Below, in pieces: positions 40,498-49,833 of a stretch of 64,000 nt of DNA. This stretch comes from an uncultured Collinsella sp. (GTDB lineage Bacteria; Actinomycetota; Coriobacteriia; Coriobacteriales; Coriobacteriaceae). The notes under the pieces were generated by a model. It was not told the origin of the DNA and ran no database searches. It was given only the letters and a program-made list of their open reading frames with translations. The first letter of the stretch is position 1. Each line of letters opens with the position of its first letter. A program made the position numbers and the translations under genes. The stretch covers positions 1 to 64,000 of the forward strand of contig UQHS01000010.1 of assembly GCA_900540845.1 (NCBI GenBank). The letters are read 5' to 3'.

Positions 40498-41409
40498 CTA
40501 CAGCTTCGCGAAATCGTCGACGATGAGGTCGAGGCACTGGGGCAGCACGCGCGCGCCGAAGACGCCCGTGTTGTTGTGGATGAGCTCGCCGTCGAACTCC
40601 ATGCCCAGCGAGGGTGTGCAGGTGATGCGCGCCTCCTTCGCCTGGAAGATGGTGAACTGCGGGCGCCCCAGGCCCTTGCCCGCCGGGTCGAGCACGCCGG
40701 CGATGAGCGTGGGGAGCAGCTCCACGGTCTTGGCGGGTTGGATGACGGCGATGTCGATGAGGCCGTCGTCCATCCGACAGTCGGGGAAGAGGTTGATCTC
40801 GTTTTGGATGAGGGCGGTGTTTCCCACCATGCAACCGATGCCGTCGAGCTCGTCCACCTTGCCGTCGTGCTCGATGGTGAAGTGGGCGACGGTCGGGGCG
40901 GGGGTGGCGAGGGCGGAGAGGAAATACGCGATCTCGCCCATGTCGGCTTTGGTCGCATCGGCCTTGTGCATGATGTCGGCGTCAAATCCAGTGCCGGCGA
41001 TGATGATGAAGCCGTGGCGCTGCACGCCGGCGCAGGCGTCCTCCCAGAACAGTTCGCCCATGTCGACGCGCTTGGTCTTGCCCGCGCGGCAGGCCTGCGC
41101 CAAGGCAGCGGGCTCGGGCGCGTTGCCGATGTTGTTGAAATAGAGGTTCGCGGTCCCCGAGGGGAACACGAGGATGGGGACGTGCGTGTCGCGCAGGTGG
41201 TCGAGCACGTTGGAGACCGTGCCGTCCCCACCGGACACCACCACGCGGTCGAAGGAGCGGACGTCCGCGGCTGCGTCGGTGGGCTCCATGCCGTCGCCGA
41301 TGAAGCGCATCGTCACCTCGTCTCCTCCCTGCGACAGGGCGCGTGCGAAGTCGAAGATCTCGTCTGAGCGGGGGCCCGATGCGGGGTTGTGGATGATGAG
41401 GCAGCGCAT
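40498..41409 (-). CDS. Diacylglycerol kinase-like lipid kinase (DagK/YegS family)
   Basis: The 303-aa protein has the lipid-kinase fold: IIHNPASGPRSDEI at the start, VVVSGGDGTVSNVLDHL (the GGDGT nucleotide loop), VFPSGTANLYFNNIG, and GFDADIM for the second domain. Members phosphorylate diacylglycerol or similar lipids for membrane lipid turnover. The third motif is usually GTAND, and here it is GTANL, a small deviation. The ATG at 41409 is divergent from the RNase D gene, with overlapping TATAGT/TACTAT promoter elements at 41439-41445. Confidence 0.88.
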   Translation of the reverse strand: MRCLIIHNPASGPRSDEIFDFARALSQGGDEVTMRFIGDGMEPTDAAADVRSFDRVVVSGGDGTVSNVLDHLRDTHVPILVFPSGTANLYFNNIGNAPEPAALAQACRAGKTKRVDMGELFWEDACAGVQRHGFIIIAGTGFDADIMHKADATKADMGEIAYFLSALATPAPTVAHFTIEHDGKVDELDGIGCMVGNTALIQNEINLFPDCRMDDGLIDIAVIQPAKTVELLPTLIAGVLDPAGKGLGRPQFTIFQAKEARITCTPSLGMEFDGELIHNNTGVFGARVLPQCLDLIVDDFAKL

Positions 41410-41503
41410 GATTGGTTCCCTGTTCGTAAAAGTGCGGGTATAGTAAGAGAATGACGTAATCCTACCCGTGCAGCGCGCGGGTAATCTCCAATTTGGGACG
41501 CAG

Positions 41504-42637
41504 ATGTACATCTCCACATATGAGGAATTGGCCGCGTTTTGCGCGCGCGCCCGTGGGTTTGCCGCGGTGGCAATCGATACCGAGTTTTTGCGCGAGCGCA
41601 CCTATCACGCGAAGCTGTGCCTGGTGCAGGTCGCCACGCCGAGCGAGTGCGTGGTCATAGACCCGCTCGCGATAGAGGACCTCGCGCCGCTGGTCGAGCT
41701 CATGGTCGATGTCGACACGCTCAAGGTCTTCCATGCCTGCTCGCAGGACATGGAGGTCCTCGCGCACACGCTGGGCGTGTGCCCTGCCCCCATCTTCGAC
41801 ACGCAGATCGCCGCGGCGTTCTTGGGCGAGCGCGCTCAGTGCTCGTACCACAATCTGGTCCACGCGTTTTGCGGCGTCTCGCTTCCCAAGACCGAGTCGC
41901 TCACCGATTGGTCCCGTCGCCCGCTCACCCCTCAGCAGATCGAATATGCGCTCGATGATGTGCGCTATCTCATCGACGCCTATCGCGTGATCGAGGACAA
42001 GCTGCATTCGCTCGGGCGGACCGCGTGGGTGCGCGATGAGATTCGCCCCTTCGCGGATCCCGCCCATTATGCGAGCGAGCCGCGCGCCGCCTACAAGCGC
42101 GTGAAGCGCGTGGGCGCCTGCACCCGTCGCCAGCTGGCCGTCGCCCGTGAGCTCGCGGCGTGGCGCGAGCATCGCGCCGAGACCCGCGACGTGCCCCGCA
42201 AATGGATCATGTCCGACGAGGTCCTGCTCGCCCTGTGCAAGCGCGCGCCCAAGACCGTCGAGGACTTTCGCACCGTCCGCGGCACCGAGCAGCTGAGCGC
42301 CCGCGATGTCGAGGTCGCGCTGGACGCCATCGCCCGCGGCCGCCGGTGCCCGCCGGAGAACCTTCCGTCGCTGCCGCGCGGTCATCGCACGCCGGCTCCC
42401 GAGCTCGAGAGCGTCATCGACCTCATGTACGCGCTCATCCGCCTGGTGTCCGAGCGCTCGGGCGTTGCGACGTCGATGATCATCTCGCGCGATGGCCTGC
42501 TCGACTACATCGAGCACCCCGAGCGCAGCCCCTTGCGAGAGGGCTGGCGCTTCGAGCTCGTGGGCACGCTCATCGACGACCTGCTCAAGGGCAACATCGG
42601 CCTGACGGTCAAAGACGGGGTTCTCGAGATTCTCTAG
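41504..42637 (+). CDS. rnd: Ribonuclease D
   Basis: The 377-aa protein is a 3'-5' exonuclease of the DEDD family that trims tRNA and other RNA precursors. AIDTEFLRERTY (Asp, Glu), FHACSQDMEVL (Asp) and the YALDDVRYLIDAY region with final Tyr/Asp are visible in the first 170 residues. Two HRDC-like helical regions follow (RQLAVARELAAWREHRAE and LIRLVSERSG). The ribosome site before the ATG at 41504 is weak. It is 8 bp ahead of a HAD gene, so they are probably co-transcribed. Confidence 0.92.
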   Translation: MYISTYEELAAFCARARGFAAVAIDTEFLRERTYHAKLCLVQVATPSECVVIDPLAIEDLAPLVELMVDVDTLKVFHACSQDMEVLAHTLGVCPAPIFDTQIAAAFLGERAQCSYHNLVHAFCGVSLPKTESLTDWSRRPLTPQQIEYALDDVRYLIDAYRVIEDKLHSLGRTAWVRDEIRPFADPAHYASEPRAAYKRVKRVGACTRRQLAVARELAAWREHRAETRDVPRKWIMSDEVLLALCKRAPKTVEDFRTVRGTEQLSARDVEVALDAIARGRRCPPENLPSLPRGHRTPAPELESVIDLMYALIRLVSERSGVATSMIISRDGLLDYIEHPERSPLREGWRFELVGTLIDDLLKGNIGLTVKDGVLEIL

Positions 42638-42645
42638 GGGCGCAC

Positions 42646-43413
42646 ATGATCAAAGCGGCATTTTTCGATATCGACGGCACGCTTGTGGGTTTCAAGGACC
42701 ATCGCGTGTCACAGAGCTCATGGCGCGCCATCGAGGCGCTGCGCGCGCAGGGCGTGAAGGTCATCATCGCGACGGGCCGGTCGCTGTTTGAACTGCAAGA
42801 TGAGCTCAAGGAGGGCTTCGACGCCTACGTGACCATGAACGGCCAGCTCTGCTTCGATGGCGACGGGGTGTACCGCGACGTCCATATCGACGACGAGGAC
42901 GTACGGGTCATCGTCGAGCAGTCCCGAGCGGGTCTGTACGATATTCTGGTCATGCAGGGCGTCGATTCGTTTGTGAACAGGCTCGGGCCGCGCGTGGTCG
43001 AGGTCGGTCGGCATGTGGGGCTCGATTACCCCGTGGGCGAGCTGGACAAGGCGTACGCGCATCCCGTGTATCAGTTCAATGTTTTTGTGGACGCGCAGGA
43101 CGAAGGTGTGTTTTTGTCGAAAACCAAGCATGTCGCCTGCACGCGCTGGACGCATCTGTTTTGCGACGTGGTGCCCGATGAGGGCGGTAAGGATTACGGC
43201 GTGCGCGCAACGCTCGATCGCTTTGGCATCGCGCCGGAGGAGGCCGTCGCGTTTGGCGACGGCGAGAACGACCTCACGATGTTCGATGCGGTGGGGACGA
43301 GCGTCGCGATGGGTAACGCGTGGGACATCGTCAAGGAGCGCGCCACCTTCGTGACGACCGATGTGGACGACGACGGTATTTGGAACGCCTGCGCTCGTCT
43401 GGGACTCGTCTAG
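42646..43413 (+). CDS. HAD-superfamily phosphatase (Cof type)
   Basis: The 255-aa protein has FFDIDGTLVG (nucleophile Asp8, Asp10), IIATGRSLFEL, a C2 cap (about 80-185), and VAFGDGENDLTMFDAVG as the metal motif. It resembles Cof-like phosphatases for sugar phosphates or flavin mononucleotide. It follows RNase D by 8 bp (GGGGCG as ribosome site). The substrate cannot be assigned. Confidence 0.9.
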   Translation: MIKAAFFDIDGTLVGFKDHRVSQSSWRAIEALRAQGVKVIIATGRSLFELQDELKEGFDAYVTMNGQLCFDGDGVYRDVHIDDEDVRVIVEQSRAGLYDILVMQGVDSFVNRLGPRVVEVGRHVGLDYPVGELDKAYAHPVYQFNVFVDAQDEGVFLSKTKHVACTRWTHLFCDVVPDEGGKDYGVRATLDRFGIAPEEAVAFGDGENDLTMFDAVGTSVAMGNAWDIVKERATFVTTDVDDDGIWNACARLGLV

Positions 43414-43480
43414 CGCGAGGGCGGCCTTTGGCGCGTGCGTTTGCGGCGGCGCATGGGCGGTCGAGCACGCAGGGCTCGGC

Positions 43481-43903
43481 TTAGTCCGCGTTCGATGCGG
43501 CGCGGCACGCCGGGCAGATACCCTCGAACACGATGCTGTGGGAGCTGATGGCAAAGCCGGTGTGCTCGGATGCGCTCGTGTCAAGCGTCGGATCGTAGGG
43601 CAGCGGCGTGTCTGCAACGGAGCCGCATTGCGTGCAGACGATATGGCTATGGCAGTCGCAGCGCCGGTCGAAGCGCATGGTCCCGGGTGCCTTCACGGTG
43701 GTGATGGCGCCGGTCTCGGCAAGCAGGTTGAGGTTGCGGTACACGGTGCCCCGGCTCACGCGCTCGTCGATGGCGTGGACATCGAGGTAGATGTCCTCTG
43801 CGGTGGGGTGATCGCAACGTGCCCTCACGGCGTCGAGGACAAGTTGGCGTTGGCGCGTGTTGCGCCGGATGGGGCCCTGCTGCTGCGGGGTGCAGGTTTC
43901 CAT
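43481..43903 (-). CDS. Fur-family regulator (PerR/Fur type)
   Basis: The 140-aa protein has a winged helix (HPTAEDIYLDVHAIDERVSRGTVYRNLNLLAETGAI) and the dimer and metal half with FDRRCDCHSHIVCTQCG and a C-terminal CPAC. The two CxxC pairs should bind structural zinc, and CDCHSHIVC carries the sensing His. PerR, Fur and Zur cannot be separated with certainty; the short length and pattern lean to PerR. AAGGAGGG precedes the ATG, with an extended -10 element in an A+T-rich promoter. Confidence 0.9.
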   Translation of the reverse strand: METCTPQQQGPIRRNTRQRQLVLDAVRARCDHPTAEDIYLDVHAIDERVSRGTVYRNLNLLAETGAITTVKAPGTMRFDRRCDCHSHIVCTQCGSVADTPLPYDPTLDTSASEHTGFAISSHSIVFEGICPACRAASNAD

Positions 43904-43929
43904 GGGCCAGCCCTCCTTCCGTTACTACT

Positions 43930-43938
43930 TTTATAACA
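43930..43938 (-). promoter_or_regulatory. Promoter element and possible autoregulatory box of the Fur-family gene
   Basis: On the minus strand TGTTATAAA is an extended -10 element. The surrounding AACATTTGAA/TTATAA sequence has some likeness to A+T-rich PerR boxes, which would suit autoregulation. Confidence 0.4.
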
Positions 43939-44011
43939 TTTGAACAGAAGGAGATGCGGCTGGCAAGGTCGGAGGCCGTGAAGCCCCTAAATGATGGCGA
44001 AAATGTGATAG

Positions 44012-44443
44012 TTAATAGCGCACGGTGAAGCCAGTCTCGCCCGTCACGACGGGGAGGTCCAATTGCGACTCGAGCCAGATACGGTTGCCGAAGCGCGCGT
44101 AATAGGCGTGGATGCGCTCGAGGTGCGCGGCGAGTGCGCGCGGCGAGCCTTGGATTTGCATCTGCACGGTGCCGTCGGGCAGGTTCTCCACCCATCCCGA
44201 GAGATGGCGATCTTGGGCCAGGCTCTGATTGGTCCAGCGGAACCCGACCCCTTGCACATCGCCGCTAAACAGCAGCTCGAGACGGCGAGGCGCATCGAGC
44301 TGCTCGGCGTCGTGCTCGAGCGAGGCGCGAAGCTCGTCCTCGAGGGGACTGAGCCGCGCCGCCCGGCTGACGTCTTCGTCACCCAGACCGCTCTCGCGTT
44401 TGAATTGATTCGCGAAACCCATCATCGTCTCGAACAGCGACAT
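44012..44443 (-). CDS. Acylphosphatase-domain protein
   Basis: The 143-aa protein has a roughly 55-residue helical, charged N-terminal part (FANQFKRESGLGDEDVSRAA) and then an acylphosphatase domain: LLFSGDVQGVGFRWTNQSLA with the catalytic Arg and Asn, GWVENLPDGTVQMQIQG, and a final TGETGFTVRY. The enzyme class hydrolyses acyl phosphates. Standard acylphosphatases are about 90 aa, so the extension is extra and could be a localisation or dimerisation segment. It is 8 bp after the oxidoreductase gene and likely co-transcribed with it. Confidence 0.88.
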   Translation of the reverse strand: MSLFETMMGFANQFKRESGLGDEDVSRAARLSPLEDELRASLEHDAEQLDAPRRLELLFSGDVQGVGFRWTNQSLAQDRHLSGWVENLPDGTVQMQIQGSPRALAAHLERIHAYYARFGNRIWLESQLDLPVVTGETGFTVRY

Positions 44444-44451
44444 GGTTCCTC

Positions 44452-45570
44452 CTACTGGTCTTGGGAGGCGCATGAGCCGCTCACCGCGTCGTCGGCGGGA
44501 AAGGCGACGCCCGTCTGCCTACGGGCTTCATCCATGAGCGCGAGGGAGGCGAGCGTCACCTGCTGGAAATGGGCGAGGGTGCCAAACGCTCCCGCTTGGA
44601 CGGCATCGAGGGCCGTGCCCGCCTGGACGCCGCGGACCGCCTGGGCGAAATCGGCGAGTTCGTAGGTCATCGTGTTGTCCGCATGGGGCAGCTCGATGTC
44701 GCGCGTGGTCGTCTGGGCGTTGGAGTAGCCCACGGCATCCACCTGCGACCCGGACTCGCGCATCTCGAGGCGGGCGCGACTGGGTGCGGAGATGCCCTCG
44801 ATGACGAGCGAGCCGAGCTCCCCCTCGACTTGGCTCATCGAGCAGTCGTTGGTGATCTTGGAATGGTGCAGCGACGCCGTCATGCCGGGGTAGCGTGCGA
44901 GGATGGTGCCCGATCCGTCGATGGCGCCGTGGGTGAGGGGGCGGGTCTGCTCGTCGAGCAGGGACGCGGCGGCGCTGATGGCGTCGGGGGCGCCGAAGAG
45001 CTCGATGAGCGGCTCGACGGTGTACACGCCGATATCCATGAGCGACCCGGAGGCCATGGCGCAGTCGAAGATGTTGGTGGCGCGCCCGGCGAGAATCTCA
45101 TCGTAGCGTGAGGAGTACTTGCCAAAGCGCAGCGTGGCGCGGCGCACGGTTCCCAGCTGGGCTATTGCGTCTTTGAGCGCGTGAAACGCCGGGTCGTGCA
45201 GGGGGCGCATGGCCTCGAGCGCGACGACGCCCGCCTTCGCCGCGGCGTCGAGCACCTCGCGGGCCTGTCGCTCGTTGGCGCAGAAGGGCTTTTCGACCAG
45301 CACGTGCTTGCCGGCCGTGACGCATGCAAGCGCCTGCTCGTAGTGGAGCGCGTTGGGGCTGCCGATGTAGACGGCGTCGACCTTATCGCTCGCCACGAGG
45401 TCCTCGAGTGTGGTGAAAGGGTGCGTCCCGTCGTACTCGGCGGTGAACACGGCTGCCCGCTCGGCGTCGCGCGAGAGCGTGCCGACGAAGGCGGTCCCTT
45501 CGGTGGTGGTGAGCGCATCGAGGAGGTTGCGGGTGATGGAGCTCGTTCCGATGGTTGCGATGCGGATCAT
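44452..45570 (-). CDS. Gfo/Idh/MocA-family oxidoreductase (1)
   Basis: The 372-aa protein has an N-terminal Rossmann domain (IRIATIGTSSITRNLLDAL), VYIGSPNALHYEQAL, and the EKPFCAN motif with the catalytic-site Lys. A C-terminal alpha/beta substrate domain follows. Members oxidise or reduce sugars and polyols with NAD(P). The nucleotide loop GTSSIT differs from the classic GxGxxG. The start at 45570 follows AAAGGAAC. The substrate is unknown, and the final SGSCASQDQ tail looks like drifted sequence. Confidence 0.88.
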   Translation of the reverse strand: MIRIATIGTSSITRNLLDALTTTEGTAFVGTLSRDAERAAVFTAEYDGTHPFTTLEDLVASDKVDAVYIGSPNALHYEQALACVTAGKHVLVEKPFCANERQAREVLDAAAKAGVVALEAMRPLHDPAFHALKDAIAQLGTVRRATLRFGKYSSRYDEILAGRATNIFDCAMASGSLMDIGVYTVEPLIELFGAPDAISAAASLLDEQTRPLTHGAIDGSGTILARYPGMTASLHHSKITNDCSMSQVEGELGSLVIEGISAPSRARLEMRESGSQVDAVGYSNAQTTTRDIELPHADNTMTYELADFAQAVRGVQAGTALDAVQAGAFGTLAHFQQVTLASLALMDEARRQTGVAFPADDAVSGSCASQDQ

Positions 45571-45684
45571 GGCGGTTCCTTTCTCAGTGATGGTGCGTCT
45601 CATGTTGCTGGGGCTGGCGGCGAGGGCACGGGGTCGGGTCGGCCGGGCGAGCGGGCGTCAAAGGCGCGGGCTGGCAGGCCTGGT

Positions 45685-46173
45685 CTAGTCGGATTCCCCC
45701 TCGACGAAGCCGGTATCGGTGGAGCGCGTCGCGCTGTCGGCCGCGGCGGTCGCGAGTTCGTCGCAGCGCTCGTTGAACTCGTGTCCCGCGTGCCCTTTGA
45801 CCCAGTGGAAGGTCACGCTGTGGGGCTCCTTGGCGGAGAGCAGGCGCTTCCAGAGATCGACGTTTTTCACGGGCTTTTTCTGTGAGGTTTTCCATCCTCG
45901 GCGAATCCAGCCCTCGACCCAATGCTGGTTGAAGGCGTTGCAGACGTATTGGGAGTCAGAGTGAATCTCAACCTCGCAGGGGCGGTTGAGCGCCTCGAGC
46001 GCGCTGATGACGCCCAGCAGCTCCATGCGGTTATTGGTGGTGCGGTCGTAGCCGCGTGAGAGCTCAAGTGTGTGAAGCTTGCCGGACGGGGCGGTGTAGC
46101 GCAAGACGGCTCCGTAGCCTCCCGGACCGGGGTTGCCGCGCGATGAGCCGTCGGTGTAAACGATGACCTTCAA
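45685..46173 (-). CDS. rnhA: Ribonuclease HI
   Basis: The 162-aa protein cleaves the RNA of RNA-DNA hybrids. The DEDD residues are seen in VYTDGSSRGNPGPGG (Asp), NNRMELLGVISAL (Glu), IHSDSQYVCNAF (Asp) and HEFNERCDELA (Asp). The motif WIRRGWKTSQKKPVKNVDLW is the handle region of bacterial RNase HI. AAAGGAAC precedes the ATG, and a TATAAT -10 lies at 46206-46201 on the minus strand. Confidence 0.97.
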   Translation of the reverse strand: MKVIVYTDGSSRGNPGPGGYGAVLRYTAPSGKLHTLELSRGYDRTTNNRMELLGVISALEALNRPCEVEIHSDSQYVCNAFNQHWVEGWIRRGWKTSQKKPVKNVDLWKRLLSAKEPHSVTFHWVKGHAGHEFNERCDELATAAADSATRSTDTGFVEGESD

Positions 46174-46267
46174 CGGGTTCCTTTCGACGTGTGAGATTTC
46201 ATTATAGGGGCGCGTTTGGACGCGGGGTATGATGGCGGGGGAATGACACGCGTGAACGGAGGCGGGT

Positions 46268-47389
46268 ATGGATCAGGTTCGGTGGGGAATCATGGGCGCA
46301 GGCGGCATCGCCCGCAGATTTGCCCGGGCGCTCGAGCAGGTCGAGGGCGCGCGACTGGTCGCGGTGTCGGGGCGCCGGGCCGAGCGGCTCGACGCTTTCG
46401 CTGAGGAGTTTCCCGTCGACGAGGCGCGGCGCTATGCGAGCGTGGAGGACGACGGAGCCTCCGCTCACGCCCGCCTCGCCGAGGACCCTGACGTGGACGC
46501 GGTCTATCTCGCCTTGCCCCACGGTATGCACGAGGTGTGGGCAGCTCGCCTGCTGCGGGCTGGTAAGGCCGTGCTCTGCGAGAAGCCCGCGGTGCTGAGC
46601 GAGCGCGAGGCGCTGCACATTGCCGAGGTGGCCCGCGAGACGGGCACGCTGTTCATGGAGGCCATGAAGCCCCGTTTCATGCCCGCGCGCGAACAGGTGA
46701 AGGCCCTCATCGAGGGAGGGGAGCTCGGCGCCGTCACGTCCCTCGACATCGCGCATCGCGTGGATTACGGCGACCAGACGGGGCGCTATCTGCTCGATGC
46801 GGCGCAGGGCGGAACGCTGTACGACCTGGGGTGCTACGGCGTCGCCTGGGCGGAGGATGTGCTCGCGGGCGAGGCCGAGGTCGAGGCCTGCCGCACGCGC
46901 TGGATGGCGGCGTCGGACGGAGGCGCCATCGACATCGCCGATGACGTGCGGCTGCGTATCGGGGGCGTGCCGGTGCATCTCGACTTCGCGGGCGATACGG
47001 ACGAGTTCGTGGCCGTCTGCCGCATCGTCTGCGAGCGCGGCGAGATCGAGGTTCCGCTGCTGCACCGCCCGGTGTCGTATATCGTCAGGCGTGATGGGTG
47101 TGAGGACGAGCTTACCTGTGCACCCGCCGTGGTCGACGACTTCTACGGCGAGGTTACGCACTTCTGCGACCTTGTCCGTTCGGGCGCGCCGGAGAGCCCC
47201 GTCATGCCGCTGGCGTCCACCGTGCGAGACGCGCGGATCATCGACGCGATCCGCGCTGCTTGGAAGTGGGATGAACGGAGCCATGCGGGCCGGTGCCATG
47301 TGGGCGGCGAGCAAGCCGATCGGCCGGCGGACGGCGCTCTGCGTACCGGGGATGCGCCGGCGGGAGTCGATGGGGAGGATGGACGATGA
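46268..47389 (+). CDS. Gfo/Idh/MocA-family oxidoreductase (2)
   Basis: The 373-aa protein has the Rossmann loop WGIMGAGGIARRFARAL, VYLALPHGMHEVW, and CEKPAVLSEREA with the conserved Lys. HRVDYGDQTGRYLLDAAQGGTLYDLGCYGV in the second domain is typical for dihydrodiol-dehydrogenase-like members. It starts after GGAGGCGGGT. Its stop overlaps the start of the pentapeptide-repeat gene (ATGA). The last 35 residues are Gly/Asp/Arg-rich and may be unstructured. Confidence 0.88.
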   Translation: MDQVRWGIMGAGGIARRFARALEQVEGARLVAVSGRRAERLDAFAEEFPVDEARRYASVEDDGASAHARLAEDPDVDAVYLALPHGMHEVWAARLLRAGKAVLCEKPAVLSEREALHIAEVARETGTLFMEAMKPRFMPAREQVKALIEGGELGAVTSLDIAHRVDYGDQTGRYLLDAAQGGTLYDLGCYGVAWAEDVLAGEAEVEACRTRWMAASDGGAIDIADDVRLRIGGVPVHLDFAGDTDEFVAVCRIVCERGEIEVPLLHRPVSYIVRRDGCEDELTCAPAVVDDFYGEVTHFCDLVRSGAPESPVMPLASTVRDARIIDAIRAAWKWDERSHAGRCHVGGEQADRPADGALRTGDAPAGVDGEDGR

Positions 47390-48120
47390 GGGGCCAAGGT
47401 TCGACGCGCACGGCCGCCGGCCCCGCCGGGACGAGCGCTGCTAGCGTCGGCCCCGGGGTTCCTGCCGCGCCCCGGGGGTTCGCCGCCGTGGGCGCGACGC
47501 TGGACCGTCTGGGTGGTGACGAACTCCTCGAGGTCTTCTCTGAGGGCGACGGGTACGCTTCCCGCGTCCTCGTGGACGATGTCGAGCTCGCCTACGAATG
47601 TGCCAATGGCGCGACGTTCGAGCATGCGCTATTTCGCGATTGCCTGTTCGAGCAGGTCGATTTTCGTGGCTGCACGTTTCGCGACGTCGCGTTTGGGGGC
47701 TGTCGGTTCATCGGCTGCTCCATGGACAAGGCATGGCTCAACCGAGTCGACATGCGCGACTGCTCGGCGCCGGGCCTGAGCCTTGTTCAAGCGAGGCTGG
47801 CGCTGGTCGGCCTCTTCGCCTCGGACCTCTCCTACGCGAACCTTTCGGAGACGTCCGTCGACCACCTCTCGGTGCGCGGGAGCAGGTTGCGCGAGGCGGC
47901 GCTGCAGCGTTCAAAGCTCAAACACGTGGCGCTGGAGGAAACCGACCTCACGAGGCTCGACGTGTTCGGCACGCTACTCGCGGGCATCGATGTCTCCAGC
48001 TGCATCTTCGATGCGCCGGTGCTTTCGAGCGACTTCCGGGAGTTGCGCGGCCTTGTCGTGAGTCTCGAGCAGGCGCTGGACATGGCCCGTTTGCTCGGCG
48101 TGCGTATCGCGGAGGACTAG
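47386..48120 (+). CDS. Pentapeptide-repeat protein
   Basis: The 244-aa protein has a run of about 25 pentapeptide-like units between residues 60 and 205, of the form A(D/N)LXX, such as CLFEQVDFRGCTFRDVAFGG and DLSYANLSETSVDHLSV. This should fold into a right-handed quadrilateral helix. Proteins of this shape include DNA mimics that shield gyrase, but many have no known role. The sequence VDDVELAYECANGATFEHALF opens the helix. The ATG overlaps the preceding oxidoreductase by 4 bp. Confidence 0.85.
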   Translation: MRGQGSTRTAAGPAGTSAASVGPGVPAAPRGFAAVGATLDRLGGDELLEVFSEGDGYASRVLVDDVELAYECANGATFEHALFRDCLFEQVDFRGCTFRDVAFGGCRFIGCSMDKAWLNRVDMRDCSAPGLSLVQARLALVGLFASDLSYANLSETSVDHLSVRGSRLREAALQRSKLKHVALEETDLTRLDVFGTLLAGIDVSSCIFDAPVLSSDFRELRGLVVSLEQALDMARLLGVRIAED

Positions 48121-48302
48121 CGGCGTCGCCGCGCGCGGTGAGCGGGGCAAAGTTCGCCTTTCCTGCCGATGGGCGACGCTGTATCCGGGGCGAGCGGGCG
48201 TTTTGGCGATCCCCGCGTATTGGTGTGGTGATTGCGTAGGGGTGGCTCCGAGGCTTTCAATCGGGGACAATCAGGGGGCTGTTCGACGTCGAAAGGACAC
48301 CC

Positions 48303-48806
48303 ATGAAACTCGATGCCCGCATCACTCGTCGTTCCCTCGTCGCCGCCACGGCAACTCTGCTGCTCGCAGGCTGCGGTGCCGGGGACCCTGCGGGCCCTGA
48401 TGCGACCGGCTCTGCGCAGGACGCCCCCGCCGCGCCTGCCGACGGCCAGGTCTGGACCGCCGCGCTCGACCCGGAGGCGCCGTTTTTGAACGTCGCCGGC
48501 GAGGAGGGCGCCGCGATGCCCAAGGAGTGCTGGGTGCGGAGCGAGGACGGCACGGTCCAGGTGCAGGTGGCGGGCTCCTCCATTCCCGAGCCCGAGGTCG
48601 GAGAGGTCGCGTTCCTTGACGGCGTGCTCACGGTGACGATGGTGGTGCCCGAGGAGGGCACGCCTGCGACGATGGATTACGTGCTCCATCAGTTCGTGAT
48701 CTCTTGTGAAGACGCCCCCGAGGTCACGGGCGTGGTGCTCGTGCGCGGGGAGGACCGTCTCGAGCTTCCCGCCGGCGAGCTTGTCGAGTTCGAGGTCGCC
48801 GAGTAG
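48303..48806 (+). CDS. Secreted lipoprotein, 167 aa
   Basis: The N-terminus MKLDARITRRSLVAATATLL is followed by the lipobox LLAGCG (Cys23), so it should be lipid-anchored after cleavage; the RR pair hints at Tat export but lacks a full motif. The mature part starts with a Pro/Ala/Gly/Asp-rich spacer, then a small, probably beta-rich domain with two Cys (ECWVRSEDG, VISCEDAPE) that may form a disulphide. I do not recognise the family. GAAAGGAC precedes the ATG. Confidence 0.78.
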   Translation: MKLDARITRRSLVAATATLLLAGCGAGDPAGPDATGSAQDAPAAPADGQVWTAALDPEAPFLNVAGEEGAAMPKECWVRSEDGTVQVQVAGSSIPEPEVGEVAFLDGVLTVTMVVPEEGTPATMDYVLHQFVISCEDAPEVTGVVLVRGEDRLELPAGELVEFEVAE

Positions 48807-48852
48807 CCCTTTGGCTGTCCCGCGTCATTGTTCGTGTATCGTACTGGAAGAA

Positions 48853-48893
48853 GCCCCGTCCCTCGACGCTCTCGCGCCAAGCTGGGTCGGGGC
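48853..48893 (+). terminator. Terminator between lipoprotein gene and nfo
   Basis: GCCCCG (48853-48858) pairs with CGGGGC (48888-48893), with inner CCC/GGG pairs, followed by ATTTT. Confidence 0.6.
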
Positions 48894-48957
48894 ATTTTGC
48901 ATACGTATTCGCCCGTCGCGGCATGTGCACGGCGGGTCTCTTGTTCGGAGGCTTTAT

Positions 48958-49833
48958 ATGCTGACCATCGGCTGCCATCTATCTACCACCAAGGGCTACA
49001 CCGCCATGGGCGAGACCGCCCGCTCGATTGGAGCGAACACCTTCGCGTTTTTCACCCACAACCCTCGCGGCGGCAACGCCAAGCCGCTCGACCTCGAAGA
49101 CGTCGCGGGCCTGCAGCGGATATTGGATGAGGACGGCTTCGGCCGCCTGGTGGCGCACGCGCCCTACACGTACAATCCGTGCTCTGCAAAGGAGCGCGCC
49201 CGCGAGTTCGCGCTCGAGGCCATGGCCGAGGACCTGCAGCGCATGGAGGCGCTTCCCGGCCAGCTCTACAATTTCCACCCCGGCGCGCATGTGGGCCAGG
49301 GGGTCGATGCGGGCATCGACCTTATCGTCGACGCCCTGTGCCAGGTGATGTTTGAGGGTCAGCGCACGTGCGTGCTGCTCGAGACCATGGCGGGCAAGGG
49401 CACGGAGGTCGGCCGTTCGTTTGAGGAGCTCGCGCGCATCATCGAGGGCGTGGCGGCCCGCCGCCCCGAGGTGGCGGGGACGGACATGCTCGGCGTGTGC
49501 CTGGACACCTGCCATATCTCTGACGGTGGGTACGACATCGTGAACGACCTCGACGGCGTGCTCGCCGAGTTCGACCGCGTGGTGGGTGCGAAGCGCCTGC
49601 AGGCGGTGCACATCAACGATTCCAAGAATCCGTGTGGGGCGCACAAAGACCGCCATGAGGTCATCGGCGGCGGCTATCTGGGAAACCCCGAGCTTGGGGG
49701 AGGCGAGCACGTCCTGCAGGCGATCGTGACGCATCCGATGCTGCGCGGCCTGCCGTTTATCTTGGAGACGCCGCATGACGACCTGGCTGGGTACGCGGGT
49801 GAGATCGCCTATTTGCGCGGGCTGGCAGGATAG
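48958..49833 (+). CDS. nfo: Endonuclease IV (AP endonuclease)
   Basis: The 291-aa protein cuts DNA at abasic sites in base-excision repair. It starts MLTIGCHLSTTKGYTAM and has the three-zinc TIM-barrel ligands of the family: LVAHAPYTYN, LYNFHPGAH, VLLETMAGKG, LGVCLDTCHISDGGYD, VHINDSKNPCGAHKDRHEVIGGG and FILETP. GGAGG is just upstream of the ATG at 48958. It is monocistronic. Confidence 0.97.
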   Translation: MLTIGCHLSTTKGYTAMGETARSIGANTFAFFTHNPRGGNAKPLDLEDVAGLQRILDEDGFGRLVAHAPYTYNPCSAKERAREFALEAMAEDLQRMEALPGQLYNFHPGAHVGQGVDAGIDLIVDALCQVMFEGQRTCVLLETMAGKGTEVGRSFEELARIIEGVAARRPEVAGTDMLGVCLDTCHISDGGYDIVNDLDGVLAEFDRVVGAKRLQAVHINDSKNPCGAHKDRHEVIGGGYLGNPELGGGEHVLQAIVTHPMLRGLPFILETPHDDLAGYAGEIAYLRGLAG